Positions 53,872 to 63,697 of a DNA stretch of 64,000 nucleotides are shown here, piece by piece. How positions within the stretch are numbered: the stretch's first letter is position 1; each line of letters begins with the position of its first letter. Source of the stretch: Martelella mediterranea (GTDB lineage: Bacteria > Pseudomonadota > Alphaproteobacteria > Rhizobiales > Rhizobiaceae); the NCBI GenBank assembly GCA_003001975.1, contig PVUG01000001.1, forward strand, positions 372,001 through 436,000. Direction: 5' to 3'. Made by a program: the position numbers and the translations under genes. The notes under the pieces are model-generated. The model made no database searches, was not told the origin of the DNA, and saw only the letters and a program-made list of their open reading frames with translations.

Positions 53872-54849
53872 ATGCCAGACCATCACACACAGGTTCTGAT
53901 CATCGGTTCCGGCCCGGCCGGCTATACCGCCGCGATCTATGCCGCACGCGCGATGATGAAGCCGGTGCTGATTGCCGGCCTTGAACAGGGCGGCCAGCTG
54001 ACGATCACCACCGATGTCGAAAATTATCCCGGTTTTGCCGATCCGATCCAGGGCCCCTGGCTGATGGAACAGATGCTGGCCCAGGCGGAAAATGTCGGCA
54101 CGGAAATCGTCAACGATCTGGTCTCCAGCCTCGACCTGAGCAAGCGCCCGTTCACGGCGACCACCGATTCGGGCGAAGTCTGGACAGCAGATACGGTGAT
54201 TCTCGCCACCGGCGCACAGGCCAAGTGGCTCGGCCTTGAAAGCGAACAGACCTTCAACGGCGGCGGCGTTTCCGCCTGCGCCACCTGCGATGGCTTTTTC
54301 TATCGGGGCAAGGATGTGATCGTGGTCGGCGGCGGCAATTCCGCTGTCGAAGAGGCGCTGTACCTTGCCAATATCGCCAAGACCGTGACGCTGGTGCACC
54401 GGCGTGACGAATTCCGCGCGGAAAAGATCCTGCAGCAGCGGCTGTTCGCGCTGGATAACGTCAAGGTCATCTGGAACCACGCTGTCGAGGAAATTGTCGG
54501 CACCAGCGCCGTACCGCCGCTGCCGCCGTCCGTCACCGGCGTGCGACTGAAAGATGTCAGGTCCGGCGAAAAGACCACGATTGACGCCGATGGCGTTTTC
54601 ATCGCCATCGGGCACGCACCGCAGGTCGATCTGATCCGCGACCAGCTCAAGCTGAAACCGAACGGTTACCTTTGGACCGAGCCGGGCACGACGAAAACCA
54701 GCATCGAGGGCGTTTACGGCGCAGGCGATGTGACGGATGACAATTACCGGCAGGCCGTGACAGCGGCGGGCATGGGATGTATGGCCGCACTTGAAGCGGA
54801 ACGCTTCCTGACCGAGCAGAAAACCGGTACACTGGCTGCCGCGGAGTAA
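53872..54849 (+). CDS. trxB: Thioredoxin reductase TrxB
   Basis: A 325-residue NADPH-dependent flavoenzyme that reduces thioredoxin. An N-terminal FAD site (VLIIGSGPAGYTAAIYAARA), the redox-active dithiol CATC in SACATCDGFF, an NADPH site (VIVVGGGNSAVEEALYLAN) and a C-terminal FAD loop (GVYGAGDVTDDNYRQAV) are all intact. ATG 53872 with GAAAGGA upstream. It runs into lsrB after five bases, so the two are one operon, consistent with the redox-related role of LsrB. Confidence 0.96.
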   Translation: MPDHHTQVLIIGSGPAGYTAAIYAARAMMKPVLIAGLEQGGQLTITTDVENYPGFADPIQGPWLMEQMLAQAENVGTEIVNDLVSSLDLSKRPFTATTDSGEVWTADTVILATGAQAKWLGLESEQTFNGGGVSACATCDGFFYRGKDVIVVGGGNSAVEEALYLANIAKTVTLVHRRDEFRAEKILQQRLFALDNVKVIWNHAVEEIVGTSAVPPLPPSVTGVRLKDVRSGEKTTIDADGVFIAIGHAPQVDLIRDQLKLKPNGYLWTEPGTTKTSIEGVYGAGDVTDDNYRQAVTAAGMGCMAALEAERFLTEQKTGTLAAAE

Positions 54850-54854
54850 AGTTT

Positions 54855-55766
54855 ATGAAAAGCACGAGCATGCCTCTGGATTGGGACAAGCTGCGCATCT
54901 TCCATGCGGCAGCAGAGGCGGGCTCGTTCACCCATGCGGCAGACAAGCTCCATCTGTCCCAGTCGGCCATCAGCCGTCAGGTCAGCGCCCTTGAACAGGA
55001 TGTCGGCGTGAAGCTGTTTCATCGTCACGCCCGCGGCCTGATTCTGACCGAACAGGGCGAACTGCTTTACCGCACGGCCCATGATGTGCTGCTGAAGCTC
55101 GAAGGCGTGCGCTCGCGGCTGACGGAAACCAAGGAAAAGCCGTCCGGCAAGCTCAGGGTGACGACCACCGTCGGCCTTGGCCAGGGCTGGCTGACCGACA
55201 AGGTCCAGGAATTCCTGCAGCTTTATCCCGACATGCAGATCCAGCTTATCCTCGACAATGAGGAGCTGGACGTGAACATGCGCCACGCCGATTGCGCGAT
55301 CCGGCTGCGACAGCCGCAACAGCCGGACCTGATCCAGCGCAAGCTGTTCACGGTGCACATGCATGTCTATGCCTCGCCGTCCTACATCAACCGCCATGGC
55401 GAGCCGCAATCGATCGAGGATCTCGACAATCACCGAATCATCACCTTCGGTGAACCGGCGCCAGCCTATCTTCTCGATGTGAACTGGCTGGAAATCGCCG
55501 GGCGTTCGTCCGATAATCCGCGTCCGGCGCATCTGCAGATCAATTCGCTGACCTCGATCAAGCGGGCCGCCCTGCTGGGAATCGGCATCGTCATGCTGCC
55601 GGACTATATCGTCGGGCGCGATCCCGGCCTGCTGCAGCTCGTCACCCACGCAGACGTCCCCAGCTTCGACACCTATTTCTGCTATCCGGACGAGCTGAAG
55701 AATTCGGCCAAGCTGAAAGTGTTCCGTGACTTCATCGTCACCAAGTCGCGCAACTGGAGCTTCTAG
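54855..55766 (+). CDS. lsrB: LysR-family regulator LsrB/VtlR
   Basis: A 303-residue LysR regulator: helix-turn-helix in LDWDKLRIFHAAAEAGSFTH and AADKLHLSQSAISRQVSALE, then a substrate-binding-like effector domain. Sequence, the position directly after trxB and the tandem AbcR-type RNA genes downstream match LsrB of Sinorhizobium (oxidative stress, symbiosis) and VtlR of Brucella (activator of abcR2). The start at 54855 has GGAG upstream. A second in-frame ATG at 54870 gives the N-terminus MPLDWDKL seen in relatives. Confidence 0.92.
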   Translation: MKSTSMPLDWDKLRIFHAAAEAGSFTHAADKLHLSQSAISRQVSALEQDVGVKLFHRHARGLILTEQGELLYRTAHDVLLKLEGVRSRLTETKEKPSGKLRVTTTVGLGQGWLTDKVQEFLQLYPDMQIQLILDNEELDVNMRHADCAIRLRQPQQPDLIQRKLFTVHMHVYASPSYINRHGEPQSIEDLDNHRIITFGEPAPAYLLDVNWLEIAGRSSDNPRPAHLQINSLTSIKRAALLGIGIVMLPDYIVGRDPGLLQLVTHADVPSFDTYFCYPDELKNSAKLKVFRDFIVTKSRNWSF

Positions 55767-55987
55767 AGCGCATCTGCAGCCCTGCTCCGGGACCAAGGCG
55801 ATTCGTCTCCGACAGCCGAAACATTTTTTCCGCTTCCGATCAGCCATCGCTGCGTCGGCGGTGACGAATGCGTCCTTGGCGTGCACAACCTTCAGGCACC
55901 GCGTAAAAACAGCCAAAACAAGCCTATTTTTTATGCTGTTTTTGAAGTTGCTTCGTATTAGTCAATTTTGGCTGCAAATTTCGCTTC

Positions 55988-56006
55988 CTGCATGGCAGCC
56001 ATGCAG
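55988..56006. promoter_or_regulatory. 19-bp perfect palindrome upstream of the first AbcR-type RNA
   Basis: CTGCATGGC-A-GCCATGCAG is a perfect dyad ending ten bases before the -35 of the first small-RNA promoter, centred near -54. That is a normal place for a LysR-type activator, and LsrB/VtlR is the adjacent gene. It could otherwise be an lsrB transcript hairpin. Binding is inferred. Confidence 0.5.
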
Positions 56007-56015
56007 AAAATCGCC

Positions 56016-56044
56016 TTGTGAAATGCCTAATTCAGGGGCATATC
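56016..56044 (+). promoter_or_regulatory. Promoter of the first AbcR-type RNA
   Basis: -35 TTGTGA (56016-56021) and -10 CATATC (56039-56044) are separated by 17 bases, giving a start near 56051. The second promoter has the same -10 and spacing exactly 200 bases downstream. Confidence 0.75.
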
Positions 56045-56050
56045 GCACAC

Positions 56051-56168
56051 AGCTGATGCAGTTGGCGCCCAATTTCTCCCTGGTGCACCGCAACAGCTGT
56101 TCCCCTCTGGAGGTTTTGAGAGACCTTCTAACTCAAAGGGCCCCGTTTTTCGGTGGCCCTCTTTTTTT
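56051..56168 (+). ncRNA. AbcR-type trans-acting small RNA, first copy
   Basis: An unannotated RNA of about 118 nt inferred from a promoter, a conserved core and a terminator. The core CAGCTGTTCCCCTCTGGAGG and the following TTTT (56094-56117) is identical to the second copy. The single-stranded CCCCTC can pair with ribosome sites, as in AbcR RNAs that repress ABC-transporter mRNAs with Hfq. The terminator arms are AGGGCC (56137-56142) and GGCCCT (56155-56160) plus a T run. Its place directly after the lsrB/vtlR gene is the known rhizobial location. The 5' end is approximate. Confidence 0.85.
56137..56168 (+). terminator. Terminator of the first AbcR-type RNA
   Basis: AGGGCCCCG pairs with CGG and GGCCCT around a TTTTT loop, then CTTTTTTT. 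Confidence 0.88.
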
Positions 56169-56215
56169 GCCTGCAGATCTTTGATCTTTTTTTTCGCATT
56201 GGGCGATGAAAACTA

Positions 56216-56244
56216 TTGCAACGCGCACAAAAAAGAACCATATC
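56216..56244 (+). promoter_or_regulatory. Promoter of the second AbcR-type RNA
   Basis: -35 TTGCAA (56216-56221), 17-base spacer and -10 CATATC (56239-56244), giving a start near 56251. AGCTGATGC follows, as in the first copy. Upstream is TCGCATTGGGCGA (56194-56206), which has LysR-type T-N11-A symmetry but is not the first copy's palindrome. Confidence 0.7.
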
Positions 56245-56250
56245 CAGAAT

Positions 56251-56359
56251 TAGCTGATGCGTACGGCGTGACTGTTGAGTCTCGCTGCAGCAGCTGTTCC
56301 CCTCTGGAGGTTTTACCTTCACACCTAACAGGGCCCCGTTTTGGAGGCCCTTTTTTTTG
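56251..56359 (+). ncRNA. AbcR-type trans-acting small RNA, second copy
   Basis: A second RNA of about 108 nt in tandem with the first. It shares AGCTGATGC at the 5' end, the 24-base core (56291-56314) with the anti-Shine-Dalgarno CCCCTC, and an AGGGCC/GGCCCT terminator (56330-56351) with a T run. The regions between these blocks differ, so the two probably have overlapping but distinct targets. As in Sinorhizobium and Agrobacterium, two copies follow each other on one strand. The 5' end is approximate. Confidence 0.85.
56330..56358 (+). terminator. Terminator of the second AbcR-type RNA
   Basis: AGGGCC (56330-56335) and GGCCCT (56346-56351) with a GTTTT-containing loop and eight Ts. Confidence 0.88.
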
Positions 56360-56575
56360 CCTTGCATCCGGCCGGCAACCTGCAGCATGCGACAGGCATT
56401 GCTCTTCGTATACGTTTTCTTGTCGTTTTGTACTTTAGAACTGCAAGACCTTCCGGCGAGGACTGCGGAGGGTTGGCGGGCCGTTCCGGCGCAATTGCGA
56501 AATTGCGTAAATATCCGGCGCAGGTTACACACAGACAGGTTCGAGGTTTCGTGGCCCGAGACGGAGAGGAATTGC

Positions 56576-57691
56576 ATGGCCAATCTTTTTGACCCCATCA
56601 CGATCGGCGACGTCACACTCGAAAACCGGATCATCATGGCGCCGCTGATGCGCAACCGGTCCCCGGAAGCCGTTCCCAACGAACTGAATGTCGAATATTA
56701 CCGGCAGCGCGCCACGGCAGGCCTGATCATTTCCGAGGCCACGGCGGTTACCGAACAGGGTCAGGGCTACTCAAACGCGCCGGGCATCTACAGCGATGCC
56801 GCCATAGAGGGCTGGCGCCATGTGACAACGGCGGTCCACGAAACCGGCGGCAAGATCTTCTGTCAGCTCGTGCATGTCGGCCGGGTTTCCCACAAATCCT
56901 TGCAGCCGTTCGGTGATCCGCCCGTCGCGCCGTCGGCCATACAGGCCCGGGCAAAATCCTTCGTCGTCTATTCCGACGGCACCACCGATTTCATCGAAAC
57001 CTCTATGCCGCGTCAACTCAAGCCCTATGAGATCTCCGGCATCATCGAGGACTATCGAAGAGCCGCCGCCCGCGCCATGGAGGCCGGCTTTGACGGTGTC
57101 GAGATCCACGGCGCCAATGGCTACCTGGTCGACCAGTTTCTGCGCTCAAGCAGCAATCAGCGCACCGATCTTTACGGCGGGCCGCTGGAAAACCGCGCCC
57201 GCTTCATGTTCGACATCGTCGGCTGTATCTCGCGCGAGATCGGGCCCGGACGCACGGCCATCCGGTTGTCGCCGGTCGCGCCGTCCAACGACATGCACGA
57301 TGACCGGCCGCAGGCGCTGTTCAATTATATCGCAAGCCAGCTGAGCGCCTATGATCTCGCCTATGTCCACATCGTCGAGGGGGCGACAGGCGGGGACCGC
57401 AATTACCAGCAGGGCCCGGAGCCATTCAACTACGAGGAAATGCGCGAGACCTATTACCGGACCGACGGCTCCGGCGCATGGATGGTCAACAACGGCTATG
57501 ATCGGCAACTGGCCATCGACGCACTGGAAAAGGAGCGCGCCGACCTGATCTGTTTCGGCCGGCCCTTCGTCGCCAATCCCGATCTTGTGCGCCGCCTGCG
57601 GATCAATGCGCAGCTTAATGCGTTGGATCAAAGGACACTGTTCGGCGGCGATGCAAAAGGGTACACCGATTACCCCGCGCTCGGCAGCTGA
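56576..57691 (+). CDS. Old Yellow Enzyme-family alkene reductase
   Basis: A 371-residue FMN-dependent ene-reductase. It opens with LFDPITIGDVTLENRIIMAP, and contains CQLVHVGRVSH, the substrate site in EIHGANGYLVDQFLRSSSNQ followed by RTDLYGGPLENRARF, and the FMN-phosphate end DLICFGRPFVANPDLV. It reduces activated C=C bonds with NAD(P)H; relatives include NemA and XenB (N-ethylmaleimide and nitroester reductases). ATG 56576 has GAGAGGA upstream. An in-frame frame extending to 56357 has no support and lies in the AbcR terminator region. Confidence 0.93.
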   Translation: MANLFDPITIGDVTLENRIIMAPLMRNRSPEAVPNELNVEYYRQRATAGLIISEATAVTEQGQGYSNAPGIYSDAAIEGWRHVTTAVHETGGKIFCQLVHVGRVSHKSLQPFGDPPVAPSAIQARAKSFVVYSDGTTDFIETSMPRQLKPYEISGIIEDYRRAAARAMEAGFDGVEIHGANGYLVDQFLRSSSNQRTDLYGGPLENRARFMFDIVGCISREIGPGRTAIRLSPVAPSNDMHDDRPQALFNYIASQLSAYDLAYVHIVEGATGGDRNYQQGPEPFNYEEMRETYYRTDGSGAWMVNNGYDRQLAIDALEKERADLICFGRPFVANPDLVRRLRINAQLNALDQRTLFGGDAKGYTDYPALGS

Positions 57692-57725
57692 CGCCTCGAC
57701 GCTGTAATACGGGATCGTTTTGACA

Positions 57726-58817
57726 ATGCTGAAATTTCTGCGCGGTGAAACCCTGCTTCTGCAGGCTGTCCCGGTTGCCCTGCTTGCCTATCTGTTCGAG
57801 CACGCGATCATGGAAGCCGGGCAGGCTTTCGCGCTGCTGGCCGCGGCCGTGCTGATCGTCTCGATTGCCTGCGCCTCGATGCGAGTTGCCCATCATGCGG
57901 AAATCCTCGCCGCCAAGGCGGGCGAGCCCTATGGCACGATGATCCTGACGCTCTCGGCTGTCGTGGTCGAAGTCCTGATTCTGGTGGTCATGATGCAGCA
58001 GAGCCAGCAGCCGACGCTGGTGCGCGATACGATCTATTCCGCCGTGATGCTCGATATCAACGGCATTCTCGGTCTGGCAGCGCTGCTGGGCGGGCTGAAG
58101 CATGGCGAGCAGCCCTATAATGACGATTCAGGCCGCACCTATGCGGTGATGATCCTGACGGCCATGGGCATATCGATGATCGTGCCCGATTTCGTGCCTC
58201 AGGAAAGCTGGCACTATTATTCCGCCTTCACCATCATCGCCATGCTGGCGCTCTACGCGGTGTTTTTGAAGATGCAGGTCGGTCAGCACAGCTATTTCTT
58301 CTCCTACCGTTACCCGAAGATGCGGGCGGGGGCTGAAAAGAGCGCGGAAGAAGAAGAGCACGGGCCGACGGCCCTTTCGGTCGGCGTGATCCTTGCCGGC
58401 GTGGCGCTGATCGGCCTTCTGGCGGAATTCATGTCCGCATTTCTGTCCGACGGGCTTGAGGGCACCGGCGCGCCGCTGGCGCTGACGGCCATTCTGGTCG
58501 CCAGCATCGCCGCCGGTCCGGAAATCCTGACGGCGCTCAGGGCCGCACTGAAGAACCGGATGCAGGCCGTGGTCAACATCGCGCTCGGCGCCTCGCTGTC
58601 GACCGTGATCCTGACCGTTCCGGTGGTTGAGGCGATTGCGCTTTTCACCGGCCAGCCCTTCACCATGGCCATGACCCCGGTTCAGATCACCATGGTCGCG
58701 ATCACACTGGTCGCAGCCGCCATCAATGTCAGTGACGGCGAGACCAACGCCATCGAGGGCATGACCCATTTCGTGCTGTTTGCAACCTTCATCATGCTCT
58801 CCTTTCTCGGGCTTTGA
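57726..58817 (+). CDS. Ca2+/H+ antiporter (CaCA/ChaA family)
   Basis: A 363-residue cation:proton antiporter with about eleven helices arranged as two alpha repeats. The first carries KAGEPYGTMILTLSAVVVEV. The second is degenerate, with an ILVASIAAGPEILTALRAAL segment. It exports Ca2+ (or Na+/K+, as in ChaA) in exchange for H+. The start is taken at ATG 57726; TTG 57720 in frame adds two residues. It lies 34 bases after the OYE gene and may be co-transcribed. Confidence 0.92.
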   Translation: MLKFLRGETLLLQAVPVALLAYLFEHAIMEAGQAFALLAAAVLIVSIACASMRVAHHAEILAAKAGEPYGTMILTLSAVVVEVLILVVMMQQSQQPTLVRDTIYSAVMLDINGILGLAALLGGLKHGEQPYNDDSGRTYAVMILTAMGISMIVPDFVPQESWHYYSAFTIIAMLALYAVFLKMQVGQHSYFFSYRYPKMRAGAEKSAEEEEHGPTALSVGVILAGVALIGLLAEFMSAFLSDGLEGTGAPLALTAILVASIAAGPEILTALRAALKNRMQAVVNIALGASLSTVILTVPVVEAIALFTGQPFTMAMTPVQITMVAITLVAAAINVSDGETNAIEGMTHFVLFATFIMLSFLGL

Positions 58818-58822
58818 CCGGT

Positions 58823-59848
58823 TCAGGCGGCCTCCGGTTCTCTCTCGGATTGCCCGGCAGGCGCGCGAACACCCAGATCATCGAGCGCTGCGGCAACAGC
58901 TTCGTCGATCGGCGTGCGCGGTTCATGCCCCAGAACAGCAACCAGCCTGTCGTTCTTCATGTGCAGCGGTGTCCGCCACAGATAGCGCACTTCGGCGACC
59001 TCCCGCATCAGCGGCATGAAGGGCGCAAGCAGCGGCACCATGAACCAAGAAAACGGCCGCACGGGCAGTTTCGGATTGCCGGATACCTTGCGAATGGCGT
59101 CAATCAGGCCTGATCCGTCCGCATCCCAATAGCCTTCGAACTGAAAGCTTGCAAAAGCCGGCAGGCTGCCGGCACGCGCATCAAGCGCGGCGAAGGTTTC
59201 GCCAAGGTCCGGCAGATAGGCCCATTGATGGCCGACGCCGGGGGTGCCCAGCCGCGTCACCGATTTGAGCGGCTTGCCCGGTTTCACCATCTGCCCGAAC
59301 CAGCTGTTGGCGACATTGGCCCCGCCGAAAAAGTCCCCTGCCCTGACGAGAATGACCTGCGTGCCGTTCCAGGCCGCCTCGCGCAGCCGCTCTTCCACCG
59401 CAACACGGATCTGCCCCTTGCGGGTGGTCGGGTTCTGCGGGCTGTCCTCGACCGGTTCCGGCAGCGCATCGGGGCCGAAATTATAGACGGTGCCCGGAAA
59501 CAGAATGCGCGCATGGTGGGCGCTTGCCGCCGTGATGGTATTGTCGAGCATGGGCAAGACCAGCTTTTGCCAGTTCTGATAGCCCGGCGGATTGACGCCA
59601 TGAAAGATCAGGGTCGCGCCTTCTGCGGCCGCCATCACATCCTTCAGCGACATGGCATCGCCGCTGACCCACTCATAGGCCGGATACTTTTCGCGCTGCT
59701 TTTCCGGGTGGCGGTGCATGGCGCGGATGCGGTAGCCGCGCGCATGAAGCGAGCGGGCGACAGCGCCGCCAACGCCGCCGCTAGCCCCCAGAATGAGAGC
59801 GAGCGGGCGTATCTTCAGCGCATTTCCTGTATTCGTCTCGGTCATCAT
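58823..59848 (-). CDS. NAD(P)-dependent epimerase/reductase (atypical SDR)
   Basis: A 341-residue extended short-chain dehydrogenase with Rossmann motif ALILGASGGVGGAVARSLHA. The expected YxxxK is not obvious, so it is an atypical SDR. The substrate is unknown; DUF-type relatives are nucleotide-diphosphate-sugar epimerase-like. Starts at 59848 and 59845 are both near an AAAGGAC site. It ends with an Arg/Glu-rich tail and faces the CaxA gene convergently at a five-base gap. It is divergent from a LysR gene that probably controls it. Confidence 0.85.
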   Translation of the reverse strand: MMTETNTGNALKIRPLALILGASGGVGGAVARSLHARGYRIRAMHRHPEKQREKYPAYEWVSGDAMSLKDVMAAAEGATLIFHGVNPPGYQNWQKLVLPMLDNTITAASAHHARILFPGTVYNFGPDALPEPVEDSPQNPTTRKGQIRVAVEERLREAAWNGTQVILVRAGDFFGGANVANSWFGQMVKPGKPLKSVTRLGTPGVGHQWAYLPDLGETFAALDARAGSLPAFASFQFEGYWDADGSGLIDAIRKVSGNPKLPVRPFSWFMVPLLAPFMPLMREVAEVRYLWRTPLHMKNDRLVAVLGHEPRTPIDEAVAAALDDLGVRAPAGQSEREPEAA

Positions 59849-59915
59849 CTTTGTCCTTTGCCTGAAACCTGCCGGCAGTATCGGAAAAGAGCGATCCAAA
59901 CGGAATTGTATAAAT

Positions 59916-59934
59916 ATGTATCTTTGATATACAT
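59916..59934. promoter_or_regulatory. LysR-type binding site between the SDR and LysR genes
   Basis: ATGTAT (59916-59921) and ATACAT (59929-59934) form a dyad separated by CTTTGAT. It has LysR-box form with T-N11-A symmetry, 7 to 25 bases before the LysR start, in an AT-rich 92-base spacer. Autoregulation and control of the divergent SDR are inferred. Confidence 0.55.
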
Positions 59935-59940
59935 TTATTT

Positions 59941-60831
59941 ATGGAAAGAACGAATTGGGACTATTACCGCACCCTGCTGGCCGTGCTCGATACCGGGTCG
60001 CTTTCGGCTGCCGCACGGCATCTCGGCCTGACCCAGCCGACCGTCGGCCGGCATATCGAAGCGCTTGAGGCGGAGGCCGGCCAGCAATTATTCACCCGCT
60101 CGCAGCGCGGGCTGGAGCCGACCGACACCGCGCTTTCGATGCGGCATCTGGCCGAGGCCATGGCCGCTGCGGCCGATGCCATCCGGCGCACCGCATCGGA
60201 AAGCCGCACGGCCGTTGCCGGCAGTGTACGGATCAGCGCCAGCGATGTCATCGCCGTTGAGGTTCTGCCGGAAATTCTCGCTCCGGTGATGGCCGGACAC
60301 GCCGCCCTCGATATCGAGGTTTCCGTTTCCGATGCCGTGGAAGACCTCCTGAACCGGCAGGCCGATATCGCGCTTCGCATGGTCAAGCCGACGCAGGAGG
60401 CGCTTCTGGTGCGCCATATCGGCGAGATCCCGATCGGCTGTTTTGCCCGTGATGATGTGATCGCCCGCCACGGCACACCGCAAAAACCGGAGGACATCAC
60501 GAACCTGCCCACCATCGGCTACGACCGCGAACTGGTCTATATCCGCGAAGCGATGAAAGCCCTGGGCGACATCCCCCTGCCGGCATTCGATTTCCGCTCC
60601 GACAGCAATCTCGCCCAATTGTCCGCGATCCGCTCCGGCTGCGGCTTCGGCTTCTGCCAGGTGCCGCTCGGCCGCCGCGATCCGCGTCTTGTCGAGGTGG
60701 TCAGGGGGCAGATCCCGCTCAGCCTGCCGCTATGGGTGGTCATGCACGAGGACCTGCGCCACTCGCCGCGCTGCCGGGTGGTTTTCGATGCTCTGGTAAC
60801 GGGCCTCAAAGCCTATATCGCCTCTGCTTAA
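59941..60831 (+). CDS. LysR-family transcriptional regulator
   Basis: A 296-residue LysR protein with an N-terminal helix-turn-helix (YYRTLLAVLDTGSLSAAARH and LGLTQPTVGRHIEALEAEAG) and an effector domain from about 90. It is divergent from an SDR gene and shares a dyad-containing intergenic region with it, the classical LysR arrangement. The effector is unknown. The stop overlaps the convergent ion-channel gene by four bases. Confidence 0.92.
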   Translation: MERTNWDYYRTLLAVLDTGSLSAAARHLGLTQPTVGRHIEALEAEAGQQLFTRSQRGLEPTDTALSMRHLAEAMAAAADAIRRTASESRTAVAGSVRISASDVIAVEVLPEILAPVMAGHAALDIEVSVSDAVEDLLNRQADIALRMVKPTQEALLVRHIGEIPIGCFARDDVIARHGTPQKPEDITNLPTIGYDRELVYIREAMKALGDIPLPAFDFRSDSNLAQLSAIRSGCGFGFCQVPLGRRDPRLVEVVRGQIPLSLPLWVVMHEDLRHSPRCRVVFDALVTGLKAYIASA

Positions 60832-61970
60832 CGCCCGTCGGACGGCAGGTAACGCTCCACCAGAAGGTGCCATTGTTCGCTGGAAAGCGTCGACAGGATC
60901 GCGATATTGAGCGCCTCGCGCTCCGGATCGTTTTCCGGCATGATCAGACCGTAATTCTGCTGCGAAAACGAAAGCGCGGTCAGATACAGCCCCGAATAAT
61001 TGCGCAAGCCCCACTGCAACGCGGCGCGGTCGTAGACGAACGCGTCGATCTCGCCCTTTTCAAGCGCATCCAAACCGGCGGCTATATCGGTATAATCGCT
61101 TGCCGAAACCTGCAGGACGTCAAGCTCATAGGCAGCGGCGGAGTTGCCGACCGTGCCGACCTTAAGACCGGCAAGATCGCCGACGCCCTCGATGGCGCTG
61201 GTGCTGATGGAGGATGTCAGCCCGGCGGCAAGCTGGGCGGTGGTGATCGCTGTCAGGATCAGGGCCGCAAACATCCAGAACATGGCCAGAAGCCGGCCAA
61301 GAAAGGTCGTCGGCGCCTTGTCACCATACCCGACCGTGGTCATGGTCACCGTCGCCCACCAGAACCCGGAAAAAACCCCGCGCGCCGGGCGCGGCTCGAA
61401 CTGCTCCGGATTGGCGCGCCGCTCCAGAAGCCAGATCAGCGCACCGATGACGAACACCGGGCCGGTCAGCAGGCCAAGCATGTAGAGAAAGGCCCGGGAC
61501 GTCAGCAATTCCAGCATGAAGCGCGGGCCCAGGCGGTCGACGATCCGCAGCGCCACACCGACGCTGCTGCTGTAATAGGGTTGGGAAAAATCGATCACCG
61601 CCTCGTCGGCGGCATTGACCGGCACGGCGCCGATCGCAATATCCAGCGTCCCGTCCGCAACTTGGGAAACCATGTCGCCGGGCGCGGTTTCAACAAAACG
61701 ATAGTCCCGATGCAGCGCACGGCCGAGCATGGTCATCATGTCGACCCCGAGCCCGTACCACGAACCGTCCCGATCCTTCATCACGAAAGGCGGCACGCTG
61801 TGGATACCGACCGTCATTGCGGTCTTCTCGGATGCCGGAGCGGCGGCGGTATCACCTGCATCCTGCGCCCGCGCCTGAACAGCAAACAGCGCAAACAGGA
61901 AAAGGGCAACGAAACAAAAGACACGCCCGTTGCCGGACATGCCGGTCGAATGAAAAAAACTGCGTCGCAT
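60828..61970 (-). CDS. Prokaryotic glutamate-receptor-like (GluR0-type) potassium channel
   Basis: A 380-residue protein with signal peptide (1-36), a first periplasmic binding lobe (TVGIHSVPPFVMKDRDGS to about 145), a transmembrane helix (LLTGPVFVIGALIWLLERR, about 168-186), a pore helix and K+ filter TVGYGD (212-217), a second transmembrane helix (LLAMFWMFAALILTAITTAQ, about 227-246) and a second lobe (LKVGTVGNSAAAYELDVLQV to the end). This S1-M1-P-M2-S2 order is that of GluR0, the bacterial ionotropic glutamate receptor. It should gate K+ in response to a periplasmic ligand, perhaps an amino acid. ATG 61970 has GGGG upstream. Confidence 0.88.
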   Translation of the reverse strand: MRRSFFHSTGMSGNGRVFCFVALFLFALFAVQARAQDAGDTAAAPASEKTAMTVGIHSVPPFVMKDRDGSWYGLGVDMMTMLGRALHRDYRFVETAPGDMVSQVADGTLDIAIGAVPVNAADEAVIDFSQPYYSSSVGVALRIVDRLGPRFMLELLTSRAFLYMLGLLTGPVFVIGALIWLLERRANPEQFEPRPARGVFSGFWWATVTMTTVGYGDKAPTTFLGRLLAMFWMFAALILTAITTAQLAAGLTSSISTSAIEGVGDLAGLKVGTVGNSAAAYELDVLQVSASDYTDIAAGLDALEKGEIDAFVYDRAALQWGLRNYSGLYLTALSFSQQNYGLIMPENDPEREALNIAILSTLSSEQWHLLVERYLPSDGR

Positions 61971-62119
61971 GATACCCCGGCTCAAGCTTGAACAACCACG
62001 GCTATAACCGCATTGACGCCGCATGTTAAGCGCGTATCGCGCTCAAAACAGAGCCCGGACGATGCCTTCGAGCCGGCGAAACCGGCGCGCACCAGAGGAT
62101 AGCAGGGACGTGCATAAAA

Positions 62120-62144
62120 AAGGCGCGCCCGAAGCGCGCCTTTC
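62120..62144 (-). terminator. Rho-independent terminator of aatA
   Basis: AAAGGCGCGC (62120-62129) and GCGCGCCTTT (62135-62144) form a perfect ten-base stem with an A/T run, 26 bases past the aatA stop on the reverse strand. Confidence 0.88.
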
Positions 62145-62169
62145 AAACATGTCTGTTTCAAACGGGCCT

Positions 62170-63697
<1,528 letters not shown>

